A stretch of 64,000 bases of DNA from Candidatus Methanoplasma sp. GTDB taxonomy: Archaea > Thermoplasmatota > Thermoplasmata > Methanomassiliicoccales > Methanomethylophilaceae. The position numbers and the translations under genes are program-made. Of the stretch, positions 20,790 through 31,054 are shown in pieces (position 1 is the first letter of the stretch; every line of letters starts with the position of its first letter). The stretch covers positions 1 to 64,000 of the forward strand of contig JAIRPP010000013.1 of the NCBI GenBank assembly GCA_031256955.1, in the 5' to 3' direction. A model generated the notes under the pieces. That model saw only the letters and a list, made by a program, of their open reading frames with translations, did no database searches and was not told the DNA's origin.

Positions 20790-22124
20790 ATGGCGATGAC
20801 GCGGAGCGGATACAGGCCCAGGATAGTGGACGGGCTCATGGGAGACATGCTGAGGGCCGCCGGTGCCGTCTGCATCGAGGGGCCCAAGTGGTGCGGCAAG
20901 ACCTGGGTCGCGCTCAACCACGCCGAGAGCGCGGTCATGATCGGGGACTCCGCAGGGAATTTCCAGAACAGGAGGCTGGTGGAGATGGACGTGTCCCGCG
21001 CATTCAGAGGGAGGGAGCCAAGGCTCATCGACGAATGGCAGGATGTGCCCGAGATATGGGACGCGGTCAAATCGGAGGTGGACGAGAGCAACTCCACCGG
21101 GAGGTTCATACTCACAGGGTCCTCCACGCCCAGGCGCGGGGCGAAGAGGCACAGCGGCGCCGGCCGCATAGGGATCGTGAGGATGCGCACGATGTCCCTC
21201 TTCGAATCGGGGGATTCCGACGGGTCCGTGTCCCTCGGATCCCTGTTCCGCCGCGATCGGATCGGCACCGGCATCGCGGAGCCTGACCTCGGCCGCCTCG
21301 CCGACATGGTGGTTAGGGGAGGATGGCCCAACAACGTCGGGAAGCCCATGAGGTCGGCCCTGCTGGCCAACGCGTCCTATCTGAGCGCGATAACGGACGA
21401 CGCGTCCTCGCTGGACGGGTCCGTCCGCGACAAGGGCAAGATCGGCAGGCTCATCCGCTCTCTCGCCAGGAACGAGGGCACCACGGCGTCTCTGGCCAGG
21501 ATAGCGTCAGACATGGCCGAGAACAGGGGCGACGGGGACGACGGCGGGCGCAAACAAGCTGGAGAGGGCTCCGACGGCGACGCGGAGACCGCCTCGCAGA
21601 AGACCGCCAGGGCGTACATGGACGTCCTGGACCGCATGTTCCTGCTCAGCGACCAGCCCGCCTTCGATCCGAACGTTAGATCCAAGGTGCGCGTGGGGAA
21701 GGCGCCCAAGAGGCATCTTGCCGATCCGTCCATCGCCGCGGCGGCGATGGGGCTCACGGGCGAGAGGCTGATCGGTGACCTGAACACCTTCGGGTTCCTG
21801 TTCGAATCGATGTGCGAGAGGGACCTGGACGTGTACGCGTCCGCGCACGGCGGGAAGCTGTACCACTACCGCGACGGCAGGGGGAACGAGCTGGATGCCG
21901 TCATCGAGATGCCGGACGGCAGGTGGGGCGCGTTCGAGATAAAGCTGGGGGAGAACAGGGTAGGCGAGGCGGCCCGGAACCTCGAGAGGGTCTGCGGGAT
22001 GCTGGCCGACGAGGGCGCGAGGCCGCCGGAGTTCAGGTGCGTCGTGTGCGGGACGGCCGCTGCCGCCTACGTCCGGCCCGAGGACGGGGCGTACGTGGTG
22101 CCCATAACGTCCCTGAGGGAGTGA
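20790..22124 (+). CDS. AAA_14/DUF4143-type ATPase, paralog 1
   Basis: IEGPKWCGKTWVALNHAES (Walker A), RLIDEWQDVPEIWDAV, FILTGSSTP; C-terminal nuclease-like GNELDAVIEMPDGRWGAFEIKLG. Confidence 0.88.
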   Translation: MAMTRSGYRPRIVDGLMGDMLRAAGAVCIEGPKWCGKTWVALNHAESAVMIGDSAGNFQNRRLVEMDVSRAFRGREPRLIDEWQDVPEIWDAVKSEVDESNSTGRFILTGSSTPRRGAKRHSGAGRIGIVRMRTMSLFESGDSDGSVSLGSLFRRDRIGTGIAEPDLGRLADMVVRGGWPNNVGKPMRSALLANASYLSAITDDASSLDGSVRDKGKIGRLIRSLARNEGTTASLARIASDMAENRGDGDDGGRKQAGEGSDGDAETASQKTARAYMDVLDRMFLLSDQPAFDPNVRSKVRVGKAPKRHLADPSIAAAAMGLTGERLIGDLNTFGFLFESMCERDLDVYASAHGGKLYHYRDGRGNELDAVIEMPDGRWGAFEIKLGENRVGEAARNLERVCGMLADEGARPPEFRCVVCGTAAAAYVRPEDGAYVVPITSLRE

Positions 22125-22194
22125 CCATTCGGGCGCCACCGCAGGCGCCCCCCTTCGTAGCAGTTATCTATTATGGGCGACATGGGGCGTCGAG

Positions 22195-22280
22195 GCGAGG
22201 GTAGCCAAGCACGGAAACGGCGCAGGACTTAGGATCCTGTCCTTAGCGGTACAAGGGTTCGAATCCCTTCCCTCGCACCA
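22195..22280 (+). tRNA. tRNA-Leu(UAG) with encoded CCA
   Basis: GCGAGGG...CCCTCGC acceptor stem, D-stem GCC/GGC, anticodon stem-loop CAGGA-CTTAGGA-TCCTG, 13-nt variable region, T-stem AAGGG-TTCGAAT-CCCTT, ACCA. Confidence 0.93.
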
Positions 22281-22560
22281 TCCGCCACTCTCTTCTACGG
22301 TTCCGCCCCGCGGCGGAAGCCCGCGCCGCGCCCCTGGCAAAGCGAAAAACAGCCTTCTGCACGCGTCGCGATCCGCTCGCGCCCGTTTCCTTTTCCTGCC
22401 AGAGTCGAGACTGTTTATCACAAAATTATATTTATTTCCTAAAGGGGCTTATATCATCAGCAGAATTTCGAGCCCGCAGAGCGGAGCCGCCACGGCGCAT
22501 GAGCGGGGGGAGGGGGACCGGCGCACGCGGCGGCCGCGCTCGCGAGGAAGGAGGATCTCA

Positions 22561-23721
22561 ATGAAATCGAAGATACTGGTGGCCATCGTGGCGGTGGTCC
22601 TGGTGGCCGCGGCGGTCGGGGCCTTCGTGGCGTTCAGCGGCAGCAAGGAGAAGGACAACGGCCTCACCCTTCTGTCCGGGATCAACGCCGAGGGCTCGGG
22701 CATATACATTAAATCTAGCATCGACCCCGCGACGCTCGTCGAGGACGGGAGCAAGCCCATAAACCCGCAGAACTGGAACGGGCTCGTGTTCGGCACCCCC
22801 GGGATAACGTCGATACAGCACACCCAACTCAAATCCATAGTGGAGGGCTTCGGATACAGCTTCGTCCAGTACACCGACGGGGCCGCCGCGCCCAAGACGG
22901 TCTATTACAACGCGCAGATCCCCAATGCCCCGCTGGCCCTGGGGACGGCCGGGCTGGACGGCGGGATCGCGTGGCAGCCCCAATTTGAAAAGATCATATC
23001 CGATTCCAGCGGCAAGTTCAAGGAGCTCGCGCTCACCAACGACCTGTTCCCCGGGCACACCTGCTGCGTCCTCGCGGCGTCCCATGCGTACCTGACCGGC
23101 CACGGCGACGTCGCCGAGAGGCTCCTCGCGTCCATAGTCGAGGCGACCGATTGGATCAACGCGGCTCTCGACAACCCGAGCGGCTCCGATTACAAGAGGC
23201 TCGTGGACATCGGCAGGAGGATCGCAGGGGCGGACAACTTCACCGAAGAACAGATGAAGGCGGCCCTGTCCACCGTCAAGTACTTCTACGGCGACGATGC
23301 GGCGTACCCCCTCAACGGCATAAAGGAGAACGTCGCCGCGCTCGCCGACGAGCTGGCGAAGCTGAAGGGCCTCGTGAACAACACCCCCAAGGACCTCGGG
23401 TTCGACACCACGGCGGCCTTCGTGGACAAGCTGGTCGACGACAGCTACCTCGTCAAGGCCACCAGCGAGGGATGGGCTCCCGGCAAGGACAGGGCCAGCA
23501 TAACCGTGGCCGTCATAGACGGCGACATACACCAGCTGGCCGTCCACGTGGCGAGCGACCTCAAGATATTCGACAAATACAATCTGGACGTCAAGTTCGC
23601 GGGAGCCACCAACGGGCAGATCGTCGTCAACACGCTGATGAGCGGAGAGGCCGTGTTCGGGCTCCTCGGAGCCCCGCCGCTCACCGTCAACGTCTTGAAT
23701 CAGGAACTCATAAAGGGCTGA
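22561..23721 (+). CDS. ABC transporter substrate-binding protein (SsuA/TauA/NMT1-like), apparently circularly permuted
   Basis: N-terminal TM, then FGTPGITSIQH...GGIAWQPQ, with the usual N-lobe motif (ITVAVIDGDIHQLAVHVASDLKIFDKYNLDVKFAGATNGQIVVNTLMSGEAVFGLLGAPP) at the C-terminus. Confidence 0.8.
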   Translation: MKSKILVAIVAVVLVAAAVGAFVAFSGSKEKDNGLTLLSGINAEGSGIYIKSSIDPATLVEDGSKPINPQNWNGLVFGTPGITSIQHTQLKSIVEGFGYSFVQYTDGAAAPKTVYYNAQIPNAPLALGTAGLDGGIAWQPQFEKIISDSSGKFKELALTNDLFPGHTCCVLAASHAYLTGHGDVAERLLASIVEATDWINAALDNPSGSDYKRLVDIGRRIAGADNFTEEQMKAALSTVKYFYGDDAAYPLNGIKENVAALADELAKLKGLVNNTPKDLGFDTTAAFVDKLVDDSYLVKATSEGWAPGKDRASITVAVIDGDIHQLAVHVASDLKIFDKYNLDVKFAGATNGQIVVNTLMSGEAVFGLLGAPPLTVNVLNQELIKG

Positions 23722-23733
23722 CGTGAGAAACCT

Positions 23734-24561
23734 ATGGTGATGCGCATCCAGGGCCTGAAATACGACGAGAACAACTGGATCCACAGGCAGGTAAGGCTCG
23801 CCGCGATCACGGTCGTCGCCATCGCCGCCTTCGTGGCCGCATGGCATGTCGCGTCGGTCCTGGCCGACACGCCCACCGTGCCCAGCCCGGGCAGGACCTT
23901 GGATGCGCTGATAAACTTCTATAGCTACGGGGACTGGTCCAGCGGGACGCAGAGAACCATGTTCGAGCTCATAGGGTCGAGCATGATCACCTTCGCCAAG
24001 GGGTTCGCCCTCGCGCTGGTCGTCGCCGTGCCTCTCGGGCTGGCCCTGGGGTACTTCAAGATCGCCAGGGAGTTCACCAACCCGATAATCGAGGTGCTGA
24101 GGCCCATAGCCCCCATAGCGTGGGCCCCCATATTCATAATAATACTCGGATCCGCCACCGGCGCTATGCTGGTGGTGTTCATAGGCATATTCTTCCCGCT
24201 CCTGACCAATGTCATATTCGGCGTGAGGAAGATCGAGGCGAACCTCCTGGACGCGTCCAAGACTCTGGGGGCCTCGCAGTTCCAAGTGTTCTACAAGGTC
24301 ATAATGCCCTACACCGCCCCGTATCTCATGAACGGAGTGAAGGTGGGGCTGGGCGTGGGGTGGATGTGCATAGTGGCGGCCGAGATGTGCGCCGGGACCC
24401 TGGTGGGGGTGGGCAAGTACCTCTACGACATGGCGTACTCCGGCAACTGGCCCAAGGCGTACGCCGCCCTGGTGCTGATAGGCGTGCTGGGGCTCCTGAC
24501 CATAGGCGTCTCGGATTACGTCCACAGATGGGTTTCCAGGAGAATGGGGATGGATGCATGA
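23734..24561 (+). CDS. ABC transporter permease (SsuC/TauC-like)
   Basis: Binding-protein-dependent transport inner-membrane motif LDASKTLGASQFQVFYKVIMP. Confidence 0.9.
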   Translation: MVMRIQGLKYDENNWIHRQVRLAAITVVAIAAFVAAWHVASVLADTPTVPSPGRTLDALINFYSYGDWSSGTQRTMFELIGSSMITFAKGFALALVVAVPLGLALGYFKIAREFTNPIIEVLRPIAPIAWAPIFIIILGSATGAMLVVFIGIFFPLLTNVIFGVRKIEANLLDASKTLGASQFQVFYKVIMPYTAPYLMNGVKVGLGVGWMCIVAAEMCAGTLVGVGKYLYDMAYSGNWPKAYAALVLIGVLGLLTIGVSDYVHRWVSRRMGMDA

Positions 24562-25397
24562 CCGAAGATCAAACAGCCATCGATGTCAGCGAAAAGGCTT
24601 TCGCGGAAACCGTAGATTCCGGCTCCCCGGGGGACGGCGCCCATATCGCCATAAGGGGCCTCAGGAAGGTCTTCAAGAGGGACAAGAAGGAGACCGTCGC
24701 CCTGGACGACTTCTCCCTGGACATCCGCAGGGGCGAGCTCGTGACGCTCGTAGGCCCGTCCGGGTGCGGGAAGACCACGATACTCAAGCTCATAGCGGGC
24801 CTCATCGAGCCCACGTCCGGGGAGGTGCTCATAGGCGGGCGCCCCTGCTTGAGGCCCGGCCCGGACAGGGGGATGGTCTTCCAGGACTTCGCCCTGTTCC
24901 ATTGGAGGTCCGTCAGGAAGAACGTCGAGTTCGGCCTGGAGGTCGCAGGCGTGCCCAGGGGCGATCGCAGGGCGGAGGCGGAGAGGTACATAAAGCTGGT
25001 GGGCCTGGAGAAGTTCATAGACTCGAGGGTGTACGAGCTCTCCGGCGGGATGAAGCAGAGGGTGGGCATCGCCAGGTCCCTCGTCACCCATCCCGACGTG
25101 CTGCTCATGGACGAGCCGTTCGGGTCCCTGGACGCGCAGACCAGGAACATAATGCAGGTCCAGCTCCTGAAGGTGCTGGACGAGACGGATCAGACCATAG
25201 TCTTCGTGACGCACTCCGTGGACGAGGCGGTGTTCCTGTCGGACCGCATAATCGTGCTGACCAAGCGCCCCGCCCGGATCAAGGAGGTCATAGAGGTCCC
25301 GTGGCCCAAGCCCCGCGACAGGGCCGCGCCGGAGTTCACCGCGCTCAGGAAGAGGATACTCTCGGAGCTGGAAGCGGAGAACGTGATGGAAGGCTGA
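24558..25397 (+). CDS. ABC transporter ATPase (SsuB/TauB-like)
   Basis: GPSGCGKTTILK, LSGGMKQRVGIARSL, LLMDEPFGSLD; ATGA overlap with permease. Confidence 0.93.
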   Translation: MTEDQTAIDVSEKAFAETVDSGSPGDGAHIAIRGLRKVFKRDKKETVALDDFSLDIRRGELVTLVGPSGCGKTTILKLIAGLIEPTSGEVLIGGRPCLRPGPDRGMVFQDFALFHWRSVRKNVEFGLEVAGVPRGDRRAEAERYIKLVGLEKFIDSRVYELSGGMKQRVGIARSLVTHPDVLLMDEPFGSLDAQTRNIMQVQLLKVLDETDQTIVFVTHSVDEAVFLSDRIIVLTKRPARIKEVIEVPWPKPRDRAAPEFTALRKRILSELEAENVMEG

Positions 25398-25465
25398 CGC
25401 CCGGGGCGCATCCTTCTAAAAATAAGGGTAAAAGCCTCCCGCCCGTCCCCGGGCGGGGGCATGTT

Positions 25466-27085
25466 TCACGCGTCGGCCAGCCTGAGCGTGTCGTACTTGT
25501 AGCACTTCTCCTTGCAGGAGAACTGGCATCTGTAGCACGCGGTCCCCAGGCAGTTCTTGGTCTGGACCGATATGGTCTTGTCCGGCAGGACCTTCAGGGC
25601 CTTCTCCGGGCACTCCTTCTCGCAGGCCTTGCACCCGGTGCACCCCTCCATCTTCCCGCGGAGCTCCGTGCCTATGTCGTGTATTATGCGCAGCCCCCTC
25701 GCGCCCAGGTCGGGTATGTCGCGGGCGACCATGCGGAACACCTCGGGGTGCCCCCTGGGCTTGGGCAGGGCCTGTATGCCGAACATCTCGTTGTTGGCGT
25801 TGTACATGTCCATCCCCATGCCCTCGTCCCAATAGGCCAGCTCCTGCATGTAGATCTGCTCGAAGATCTTGTCCGACGCGAACATCACGTGGTTCGCCCT
25901 TATGCCGTCGGCGATCTTCTGGAGGTCGTCGAGGAGCTCGGGCTTCCTGAGGATGTCCGTGGCCATCGCCAGGGACGTGTTGCCGTACTGGTAGATCCTG
26001 TCGCACGAGGGCGGGAGCAGCCCCACCTGTCTCGCCTTGACGGCGTCCACGTAGGTCCCGGACGCGCCGGCCATGTACATTATCTTCATCTCGTCGAACT
26101 TTATCTTCGCGTGCTCCAGGAGGGTGAAGTGCCCCGCCCTCATGGCGCCTATGGCCTTGCAGGCCTCGGATATGTCGTGGGAGTCGACGTAGACTCCGTC
26201 CTGCAGGTGCAGCCTCCCGTCGTCGGTGGTGAGCTTTCCCTTCTTCCAGACGTGCGCGTCCATCGCCGCCGCGACGGCGGCGACCACTCCCGTGCCGGTT
26301 ATGCCCTTCGCCTTCCCGTGCATCGGCCCCTCCTCGGAGACGATGTTCAGGCCCAGGTCCACCTTGTCCCCCATCTGCGGGGATATGTTCTCGTCCAGGA
26401 CCACGCATCTCCACTGGAACTCGTACTCCAGGTCGCTGATGGCCCCCGGCCCCGCCAGCATCCCGCACACTATGGACTGCCCCTCCATCGCCGGCCCCGC
26501 CGCGGCGGACCCGGTGTATATGTCGTCCCCGACCTTCAGGGCCATCTCGGCGTTGGTCCCGTAGTCTGTGACCATGCAGTTCTCCTTCTGCTCCAGGAAG
26601 CCGCTCTTGTACATCATGGCCAGCGCGTCGGCCCCGATCTCGTGCCTTATGGACGGCGGGACGTACAGCTCGGCCTTGTCGGACACGTCCATCCCCACGT
26701 CCACGGCGGAGAAGACCCCCGCGTTCCTGTCCTGCGCCTTGATCCCCTTGGCCTTGTGGGCGTTCTCGCCCGCGAAGGCGAGGTCGTCGACGGGTATGCC
26801 CTGGAAGAGGGACAGCTGTATGGGGTTGCCGCATATGCTGACCTTCTCCACTTTCTTCAGGTCCACGTCGAGGGTGCGTATGACCTTGTTCACGGTGTCC
26901 ATGACTATGTCGTGGGCGATCCCGGTCCCGACGTTGATGCAGAACGTCAGGTGGTCCATTATGTTCGCGCCGGGCAGGGGGTGGCATTCGGTCACGGAAG
27001 TGGACAGAATCTTGCCGTCGGACAGATCGACGGCGTGCGCCCTCGTCCCGCTCGTCCCCATGTCGAGAGATATTCCATAGCTCAT
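25466..27085 (-). CDS. ramA: Corrinoid methyltransferase reductive activator RamA
   Basis: DUF4445/RACo-like ASKHA domain (ISLDMGTSGTRAHAVDL...) and C-terminal CTGCKACEKECPEKAL...CYRCQFSCKEKC Fe-S motifs; 539 aa. Confidence 0.9.
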   Translation of the reverse strand: MSYGISLDMGTSGTRAHAVDLSDGKILSTSVTECHPLPGANIMDHLTFCINVGTGIAHDIVMDTVNKVIRTLDVDLKKVEKVSICGNPIQLSLFQGIPVDDLAFAGENAHKAKGIKAQDRNAGVFSAVDVGMDVSDKAELYVPPSIRHEIGADALAMMYKSGFLEQKENCMVTDYGTNAEMALKVGDDIYTGSAAAGPAMEGQSIVCGMLAGPGAISDLEYEFQWRCVVLDENISPQMGDKVDLGLNIVSEEGPMHGKAKGITGTGVVAAVAAAMDAHVWKKGKLTTDDGRLHLQDGVYVDSHDISEACKAIGAMRAGHFTLLEHAKIKFDEMKIMYMAGASGTYVDAVKARQVGLLPPSCDRIYQYGNTSLAMATDILRKPELLDDLQKIADGIRANHVMFASDKIFEQIYMQELAYWDEGMGMDMYNANNEMFGIQALPKPRGHPEVFRMVARDIPDLGARGLRIIHDIGTELRGKMEGCTGCKACEKECPEKALKVLPDKTISVQTKNCLGTACYRCQFSCKEKCYKYDTLRLADA

Positions 27086-27958
27086 TTACTCATTCCTCCA
27101 TATTCTCTTCCAAAACGGTTTCTTCTCTCTCTTCCCCTTGCCGTCATCTTCAGAGCAGGAGCCGCGGCCGCGACCATGGTCATGATCGTGTCCGTGGTCG
27201 TGCCCGCACCCGCAGCCTTCGCCGTGCTCGTGGCTGTCCCCGTGGTCGCGTCCATGGGATCCGTGCCCGTGGCCGTGCGCGCGATCATGGCCATGATCGT
27301 GATCATGCCCGCATCCGCAGCCCTCGCCGTGCCCGTGCCCGTGGGAGCGACCATGCCCATGGCCGTGGCCGTGCGCGTGGTGCCCGTGCCCGCTCCCTTC
27401 GTCCAGGCAGAAGTCCAGCCCGCTGTCCTCCAGAGCGTCCTCCATGACGTGCCCCAGCTCGTGCGGGTCCACGTCCAGCACCGCCGACATGAAGGTGAAT
27501 CCCGCCCTCTCCTGCGGCGGGAGGGTCCCGTGGCGCTCCACGCCCGTCCCGAGGTCGGTGAGGTTCAGGGTGACCCCCGTCCCGTCCTCGAGGAAGACCG
27601 CCGCCTTTATGTGCCCGAGGAGGGACCCCGCCTCCCTCTCCACCCATTCGCCCGTGGCGGCCATCGCCTTGGACAGCCTCGCCTCCGCGTCCGCGTTGAA
27701 GCCGTGGATGTGCCCGGTGAGGCCGACGGCCGCGCCGCCCGCCTCCTCTATCGAGGTCTTCTCCCCCTTGCACTCGGGGCATTCGCACCCGTCCCCGTGC
27801 TCGCGTCCATGGGAGCGCGCATGGTCGCCCCCATGGCCGTGGCCGTGCCCATGCCCGTGGGAGTGCGCGCGATCATGGCCATGATCGTGCCCGCACCCGC
27901 AGCCCTCGCCGTGCTCATGGCCTTCTCCGTGGCTGTGCCCGTCGCTCTCCCGCTTCAT
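27086..27958 (-). CDS. Histidine-rich putative metal-binding protein
   Basis: [44 protein letters not shown]... flanking a non-His-rich central domain. Confidence 0.8.
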   Translation of the reverse strand: MKRESDGHSHGEGHEHGEGCGCGHDHGHDRAHSHGHGHGHGHGGDHARSHGREHGDGCECPECKGEKTSIEEAGGAAVGLTGHIHGFNADAEARLSKAMAATGEWVEREAGSLLGHIKAAVFLEDGTGVTLNLTDLGTGVERHGTLPPQERAGFTFMSAVLDVDPHELGHVMEDALEDSGLDFCLDEGSGHGHHAHGHGHGHGRSHGHGHGEGCGCGHDHDHGHDRAHGHGHGSHGRDHGDSHEHGEGCGCGHDHGHDHDHGRGRGSCSEDDGKGKREKKPFWKRIWRNE

Positions 27959-28542
27959 TTCATCATCCCGTAGATCTTCTCGAGGTTCTCCCCGGTCTTG
28001 GTCGATGCGGGCACTATCTCCTTCTCGGGGTACTCCCGCTTGAGCCACCCCGTGACCTCCGCCATCTTCTCCGGCGTGGCCAGGTCGCTCTTGTTTATTA
28101 TTATGAAATCCGCCGCGAACATCTGCCTCTTGAAGAACTCCTCCTTCTTCTTGATGAGGTCGTCGAACCTCTGTATGTCCGCTATGCCTATGATCAGCAT
28201 CTCCTCGGGGTCGATCATCGAGTAGTGCACCAGCTCCCTCACCTTGTGCGGGAGCGCGAGCCCCGTCGGCTCCACGAGGATCACGTCGGGGTCTATGTCC
28301 CTCTTGATGTTCTTCAGCGCGTTCTGCAGCGTTCCCGACAGGGAGCAGCAGATGCATCCGTCGGGGAGCTCTATGGCGTCGTAGCCCTCCGCCTTGAGGG
28401 TGGCGCCGTCCACGCCTATCTCGCCCGACTCGTTGACCAGTATGGCGACCCTCCTGCCCTTTTTGCTGTACATGGATGCGAGCTTCATCAGGAGCGTGGT
28501 CTTCCCGCTCCCGAGGAACCCGCCGAGAATGTAAACGTACAT
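27955..28542 (-). CDS. CobW/HypB-type G3E GTPase (alternative start 28581)
   Basis: [36 protein letters not shown] (CxCC motif), NKSDLA. Confidence 0.9.
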   Translation of the reverse strand: MYVYILGGFLGSGKTTLLMKLASMYSKKGRRVAILVNESGEIGVDGATLKAEGYDAIELPDGCICCSLSGTLQNALKNIKRDIDPDVILVEPTGLALPHKVRELVHYSMIDPEEMLIIGIADIQRFDDLIKKKEEFFKRQMFAADFIIINKSDLATPEKMAEVTGWLKREYPEKEIVPASTKTGENLEKIYGMMK

Positions 28543-28721
28543 GCATGTCGCAACGGGGGGTATGTTATTTAGATTTTCCATCGCGGGCGGGATCCTGGGT
28601 TTTCCGGGCCGCCCGCATCCCGGCGCGGCGGGGGACCGGGGGGGCGCGCGGCCCCCGCGGGGATACCCGGGCGCGAGCCCGGGGCAAATCCTTGAAATAG
28701 TTTTGGAGATTACCTCCAACG

Positions 28722-30077
28722 ATGATTCGCAGCATTCCCCGGGTTATGATCGCGGGCACGCACAGCGGGTCCGGGAAATCGACCATAACCATGGGCCTGC
28801 TCCTGGAGATGAAGAGGCTGGGGATGGCCCCCGCGTCGTTCAAGGCGGGGCCGGACTTCCTCGACCCCATGCACCACGCCCTCGTCCTGGGGAGGGGGTG
28901 CCGCAACCTCGACACGTGGATGTTCCCCCGGGGCGTGAGGGACGCGTTCCTCCGCGGGGCGGAGGGCGCGGGGATCTCCGTCATAGAGGGGGTCATGGGG
29001 CTGTACGACGGCGTGGACGGGAAGAGCGAGGAGGGCTCGTCCGCCCTCCTGGCGAAGGAGCTGGGGGCGCCGGTGATCCTGGTGGTCAACGCCGCGGGCA
29101 CGTCCCGCAGCGCGGGGGCGGTCGCCGAGGGGTTCAGGGCGTACGACCCCGGCGTGAACCTGGCGGGAGTGATATTCAACAACGTCGGGAGCGCGAGCCA
29201 CCTCAGGATGCTGGAGGACTCGCTCAGGGGCATACCCTCCCTGGGGGGCGTCCTCAGGAGCGATTCCATGAGGCTCGAGAGCAGGCACCTCGGCCTCGTC
29301 CCCGCGGCGGAGGGCTACGACCCCGGCAGGTACGAGGAGATAAGGAGGCACGTGTCCGAGTGCGTCGACGCGCGGGAGGTCGCCCGCATAGCCGGCTCCG
29401 CCCCGCCGATGGAGGCCCCCGAGAGGGAGGCTCCCCCCCGCGGGGATCGCGTCCGCATAGGGGTGGCGGACGACGGCGCGTTCAACTTCTATTATATTCA
29501 GAATATAGAGATGCTGCAGGAGGCGGGCGCGGAGATAGTGCGCTTCTCCCCCATGCGCGACGCCCTGCCCGACGTGGACGGCCTCTACCTAGGCGGGGGG
29601 TACCCCGAGCTGTTCGCCCCCGCGCTCGAGGCCAACGCCCGCTGCAGGGCCGCGGTCAGGAAGGCGTCCGGGGACGGCATGCCCATATACGCCGAGTGCG
29701 GGGGGCTCATGTACCTCTGCTCCCGCCTGGAGGACCTCGACGGGAGGGAGCACGAGATGTCCGGGGCCTTCGGGGCCCGCTCCGTCATGCGCGCGGGCAG
29801 GAAGACGCTCGGCTACGTGGAGGCGGCGTCCGTGAGGGACACGCCCCTCTGCGAGGCGGGGAGGACCGTGCGCGGGCACGAGTTCCATTACTCCGCCACC
29901 TCCCCGTCCGGGGAGGAGTACGCGTGGGAGCTCCGCAAGGGCAAGGGCATAGAGGGGGGCATGGACGGGTTCCTCTCGCAGAACACGCTCGCGGGCTATA
30001 CGCATATCCATTTCGCCGCGAGCCCGGGGATGCCGGCGAGGTTCGCGGAGGCCTGCAGGAGATACGGCAGGTCCTGA
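28722..30077 (+). CDS. CbiA/CfbB-family a,c-diamide synthase (cobyrinate or Ni-sirohydrochlorin)
   Basis: IAGTHSGSGKSTITMGLL, FKAGPDFLDPMHH, YAECGGLMYLC, HEFHYS. Confidence 0.88.
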   Translation: MIRSIPRVMIAGTHSGSGKSTITMGLLLEMKRLGMAPASFKAGPDFLDPMHHALVLGRGCRNLDTWMFPRGVRDAFLRGAEGAGISVIEGVMGLYDGVDGKSEEGSSALLAKELGAPVILVVNAAGTSRSAGAVAEGFRAYDPGVNLAGVIFNNVGSASHLRMLEDSLRGIPSLGGVLRSDSMRLESRHLGLVPAAEGYDPGRYEEIRRHVSECVDAREVARIAGSAPPMEAPEREAPPRGDRVRIGVADDGAFNFYYIQNIEMLQEAGAEIVRFSPMRDALPDVDGLYLGGGYPELFAPALEANARCRAAVRKASGDGMPIYAECGGLMYLCSRLEDLDGREHEMSGAFGARSVMRAGRKTLGYVEAASVRDTPLCEAGRTVRGHEFHYSATSPSGEEYAWELRKGKGIEGGMDGFLSQNTLAGYTHIHFAASPGMPARFAEACRRYGRS

Positions 30078-30272
30078 CCCCGCATAAAACGTCGATAAAA
30101 CCCGTTTCTCCTGTGCAAATTACGCTTTTCTCACTTAATGTATTTATAATTTTGTATTTGTTTATATTTGTGGATATACCATCCATCCTCAAAACACGTT
30201 ATATAGGGTCTCGATCATGACAAATCGGGAGCCTCAGAGTAACATCTGGGTTCTCGCAAAGGAGGAAAAACA

Positions 30273-31052
30273 ATGGTTAGCAAAGGAGTAGATTACTCGA
30301 AAATCCTCAAACGCTACGACGTTGAGGCACAGAACGAGACCTCCCCGGAGGCAATCGCCAAAAAGATGCTTCCCACCGACGCCGTGTTCAAGAAGGTCGC
30401 CGAGGCCGTCTTGTACATGAAGTTCAAGGAGGTAGGACCCGCCGTCACCGAGGCCCTGAAGACCAAGAAGGCCCTCGACATCATCAACGACGGGCTCGTC
30501 GCCGGCATGGAAGTCGTCGCGAAGCTCTACGCGGACCACATCTACTATCTCCCCGAGATAATGATGGCCGCGAAGACCATGGAGATCGGAATAGCCCTGG
30601 CCGAGAAGCAGATCCCCGGCGGAAGGGAGACCAAAGGCCTCGTCGTCATGCACGCGGCCGAGGGAGACCCCCACGACATAGGCAAGAACATCGCCGCCGT
30701 CATGATGAGGTCCTCCGGATACACCGTCATCGACATGGGCAAGGACGTCGCGGTCACCGATGTGGTCGCCGAGGTCGCCAAATCCAAGCCGATGCTCGTC
30801 ACCGGCACCGCGCTCATGACCACGACCATGACGGCATTCCCCGCCGCGGCCGAGAAGCTCAGGAACAAGAACATCACCATACCCTTCATGGCCGCGGGCG
30901 GCGCAGTCAACAGAGACTTCGCAGAGTCCTTCGACCTCGGGATATACTCCGAGAAGGCACCCCAGACCCCGCCGATAGCCGACAAGATCAAGGCCGGCTA
31001 CGACTGGAGAAAGATAAGGGCTGAGTGGGAGACAATAGTCGGAGGTGTGTGA
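30273..31052 (+). CDS. mtaC: Methanol corrinoid protein MtaC
   Basis: EGDPHDIGKNIAAVMM B12-binding motif; adjacent to mtaB. Confidence 0.93.
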   Translation: MVSKGVDYSKILKRYDVEAQNETSPEAIAKKMLPTDAVFKKVAEAVLYMKFKEVGPAVTEALKTKKALDIINDGLVAGMEVVAKLYADHIYYLPEIMMAAKTMEIGIALAEKQIPGGRETKGLVVMHAAEGDPHDIGKNIAAVMMRSSGYTVIDMGKDVAVTDVVAEVAKSKPMLVTGTALMTTTMTAFPAAAEKLRNKNITIPFMAAGGAVNRDFAESFDLGIYSEKAPQTPPIADKIKAGYDWRKIRAEWETIVGGV

Positions 31053-31054
31053 AC

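Noticed and set aside
22195-22280. tRNA with anticodon UAG as a possible amber suppressor or Pyl tRNA
   Set aside because: Anticodon UAG reads CUA (Leu); an amber-decoding tRNA needs CUA. Structure and long variable region fit tRNA-Leu.
24554-27973. 1139-aa + strand ORF
   Set aside because: Spans the shadow frames of the ABC ATPase and antisense of ramA and the His-rich gene; no domain signature.
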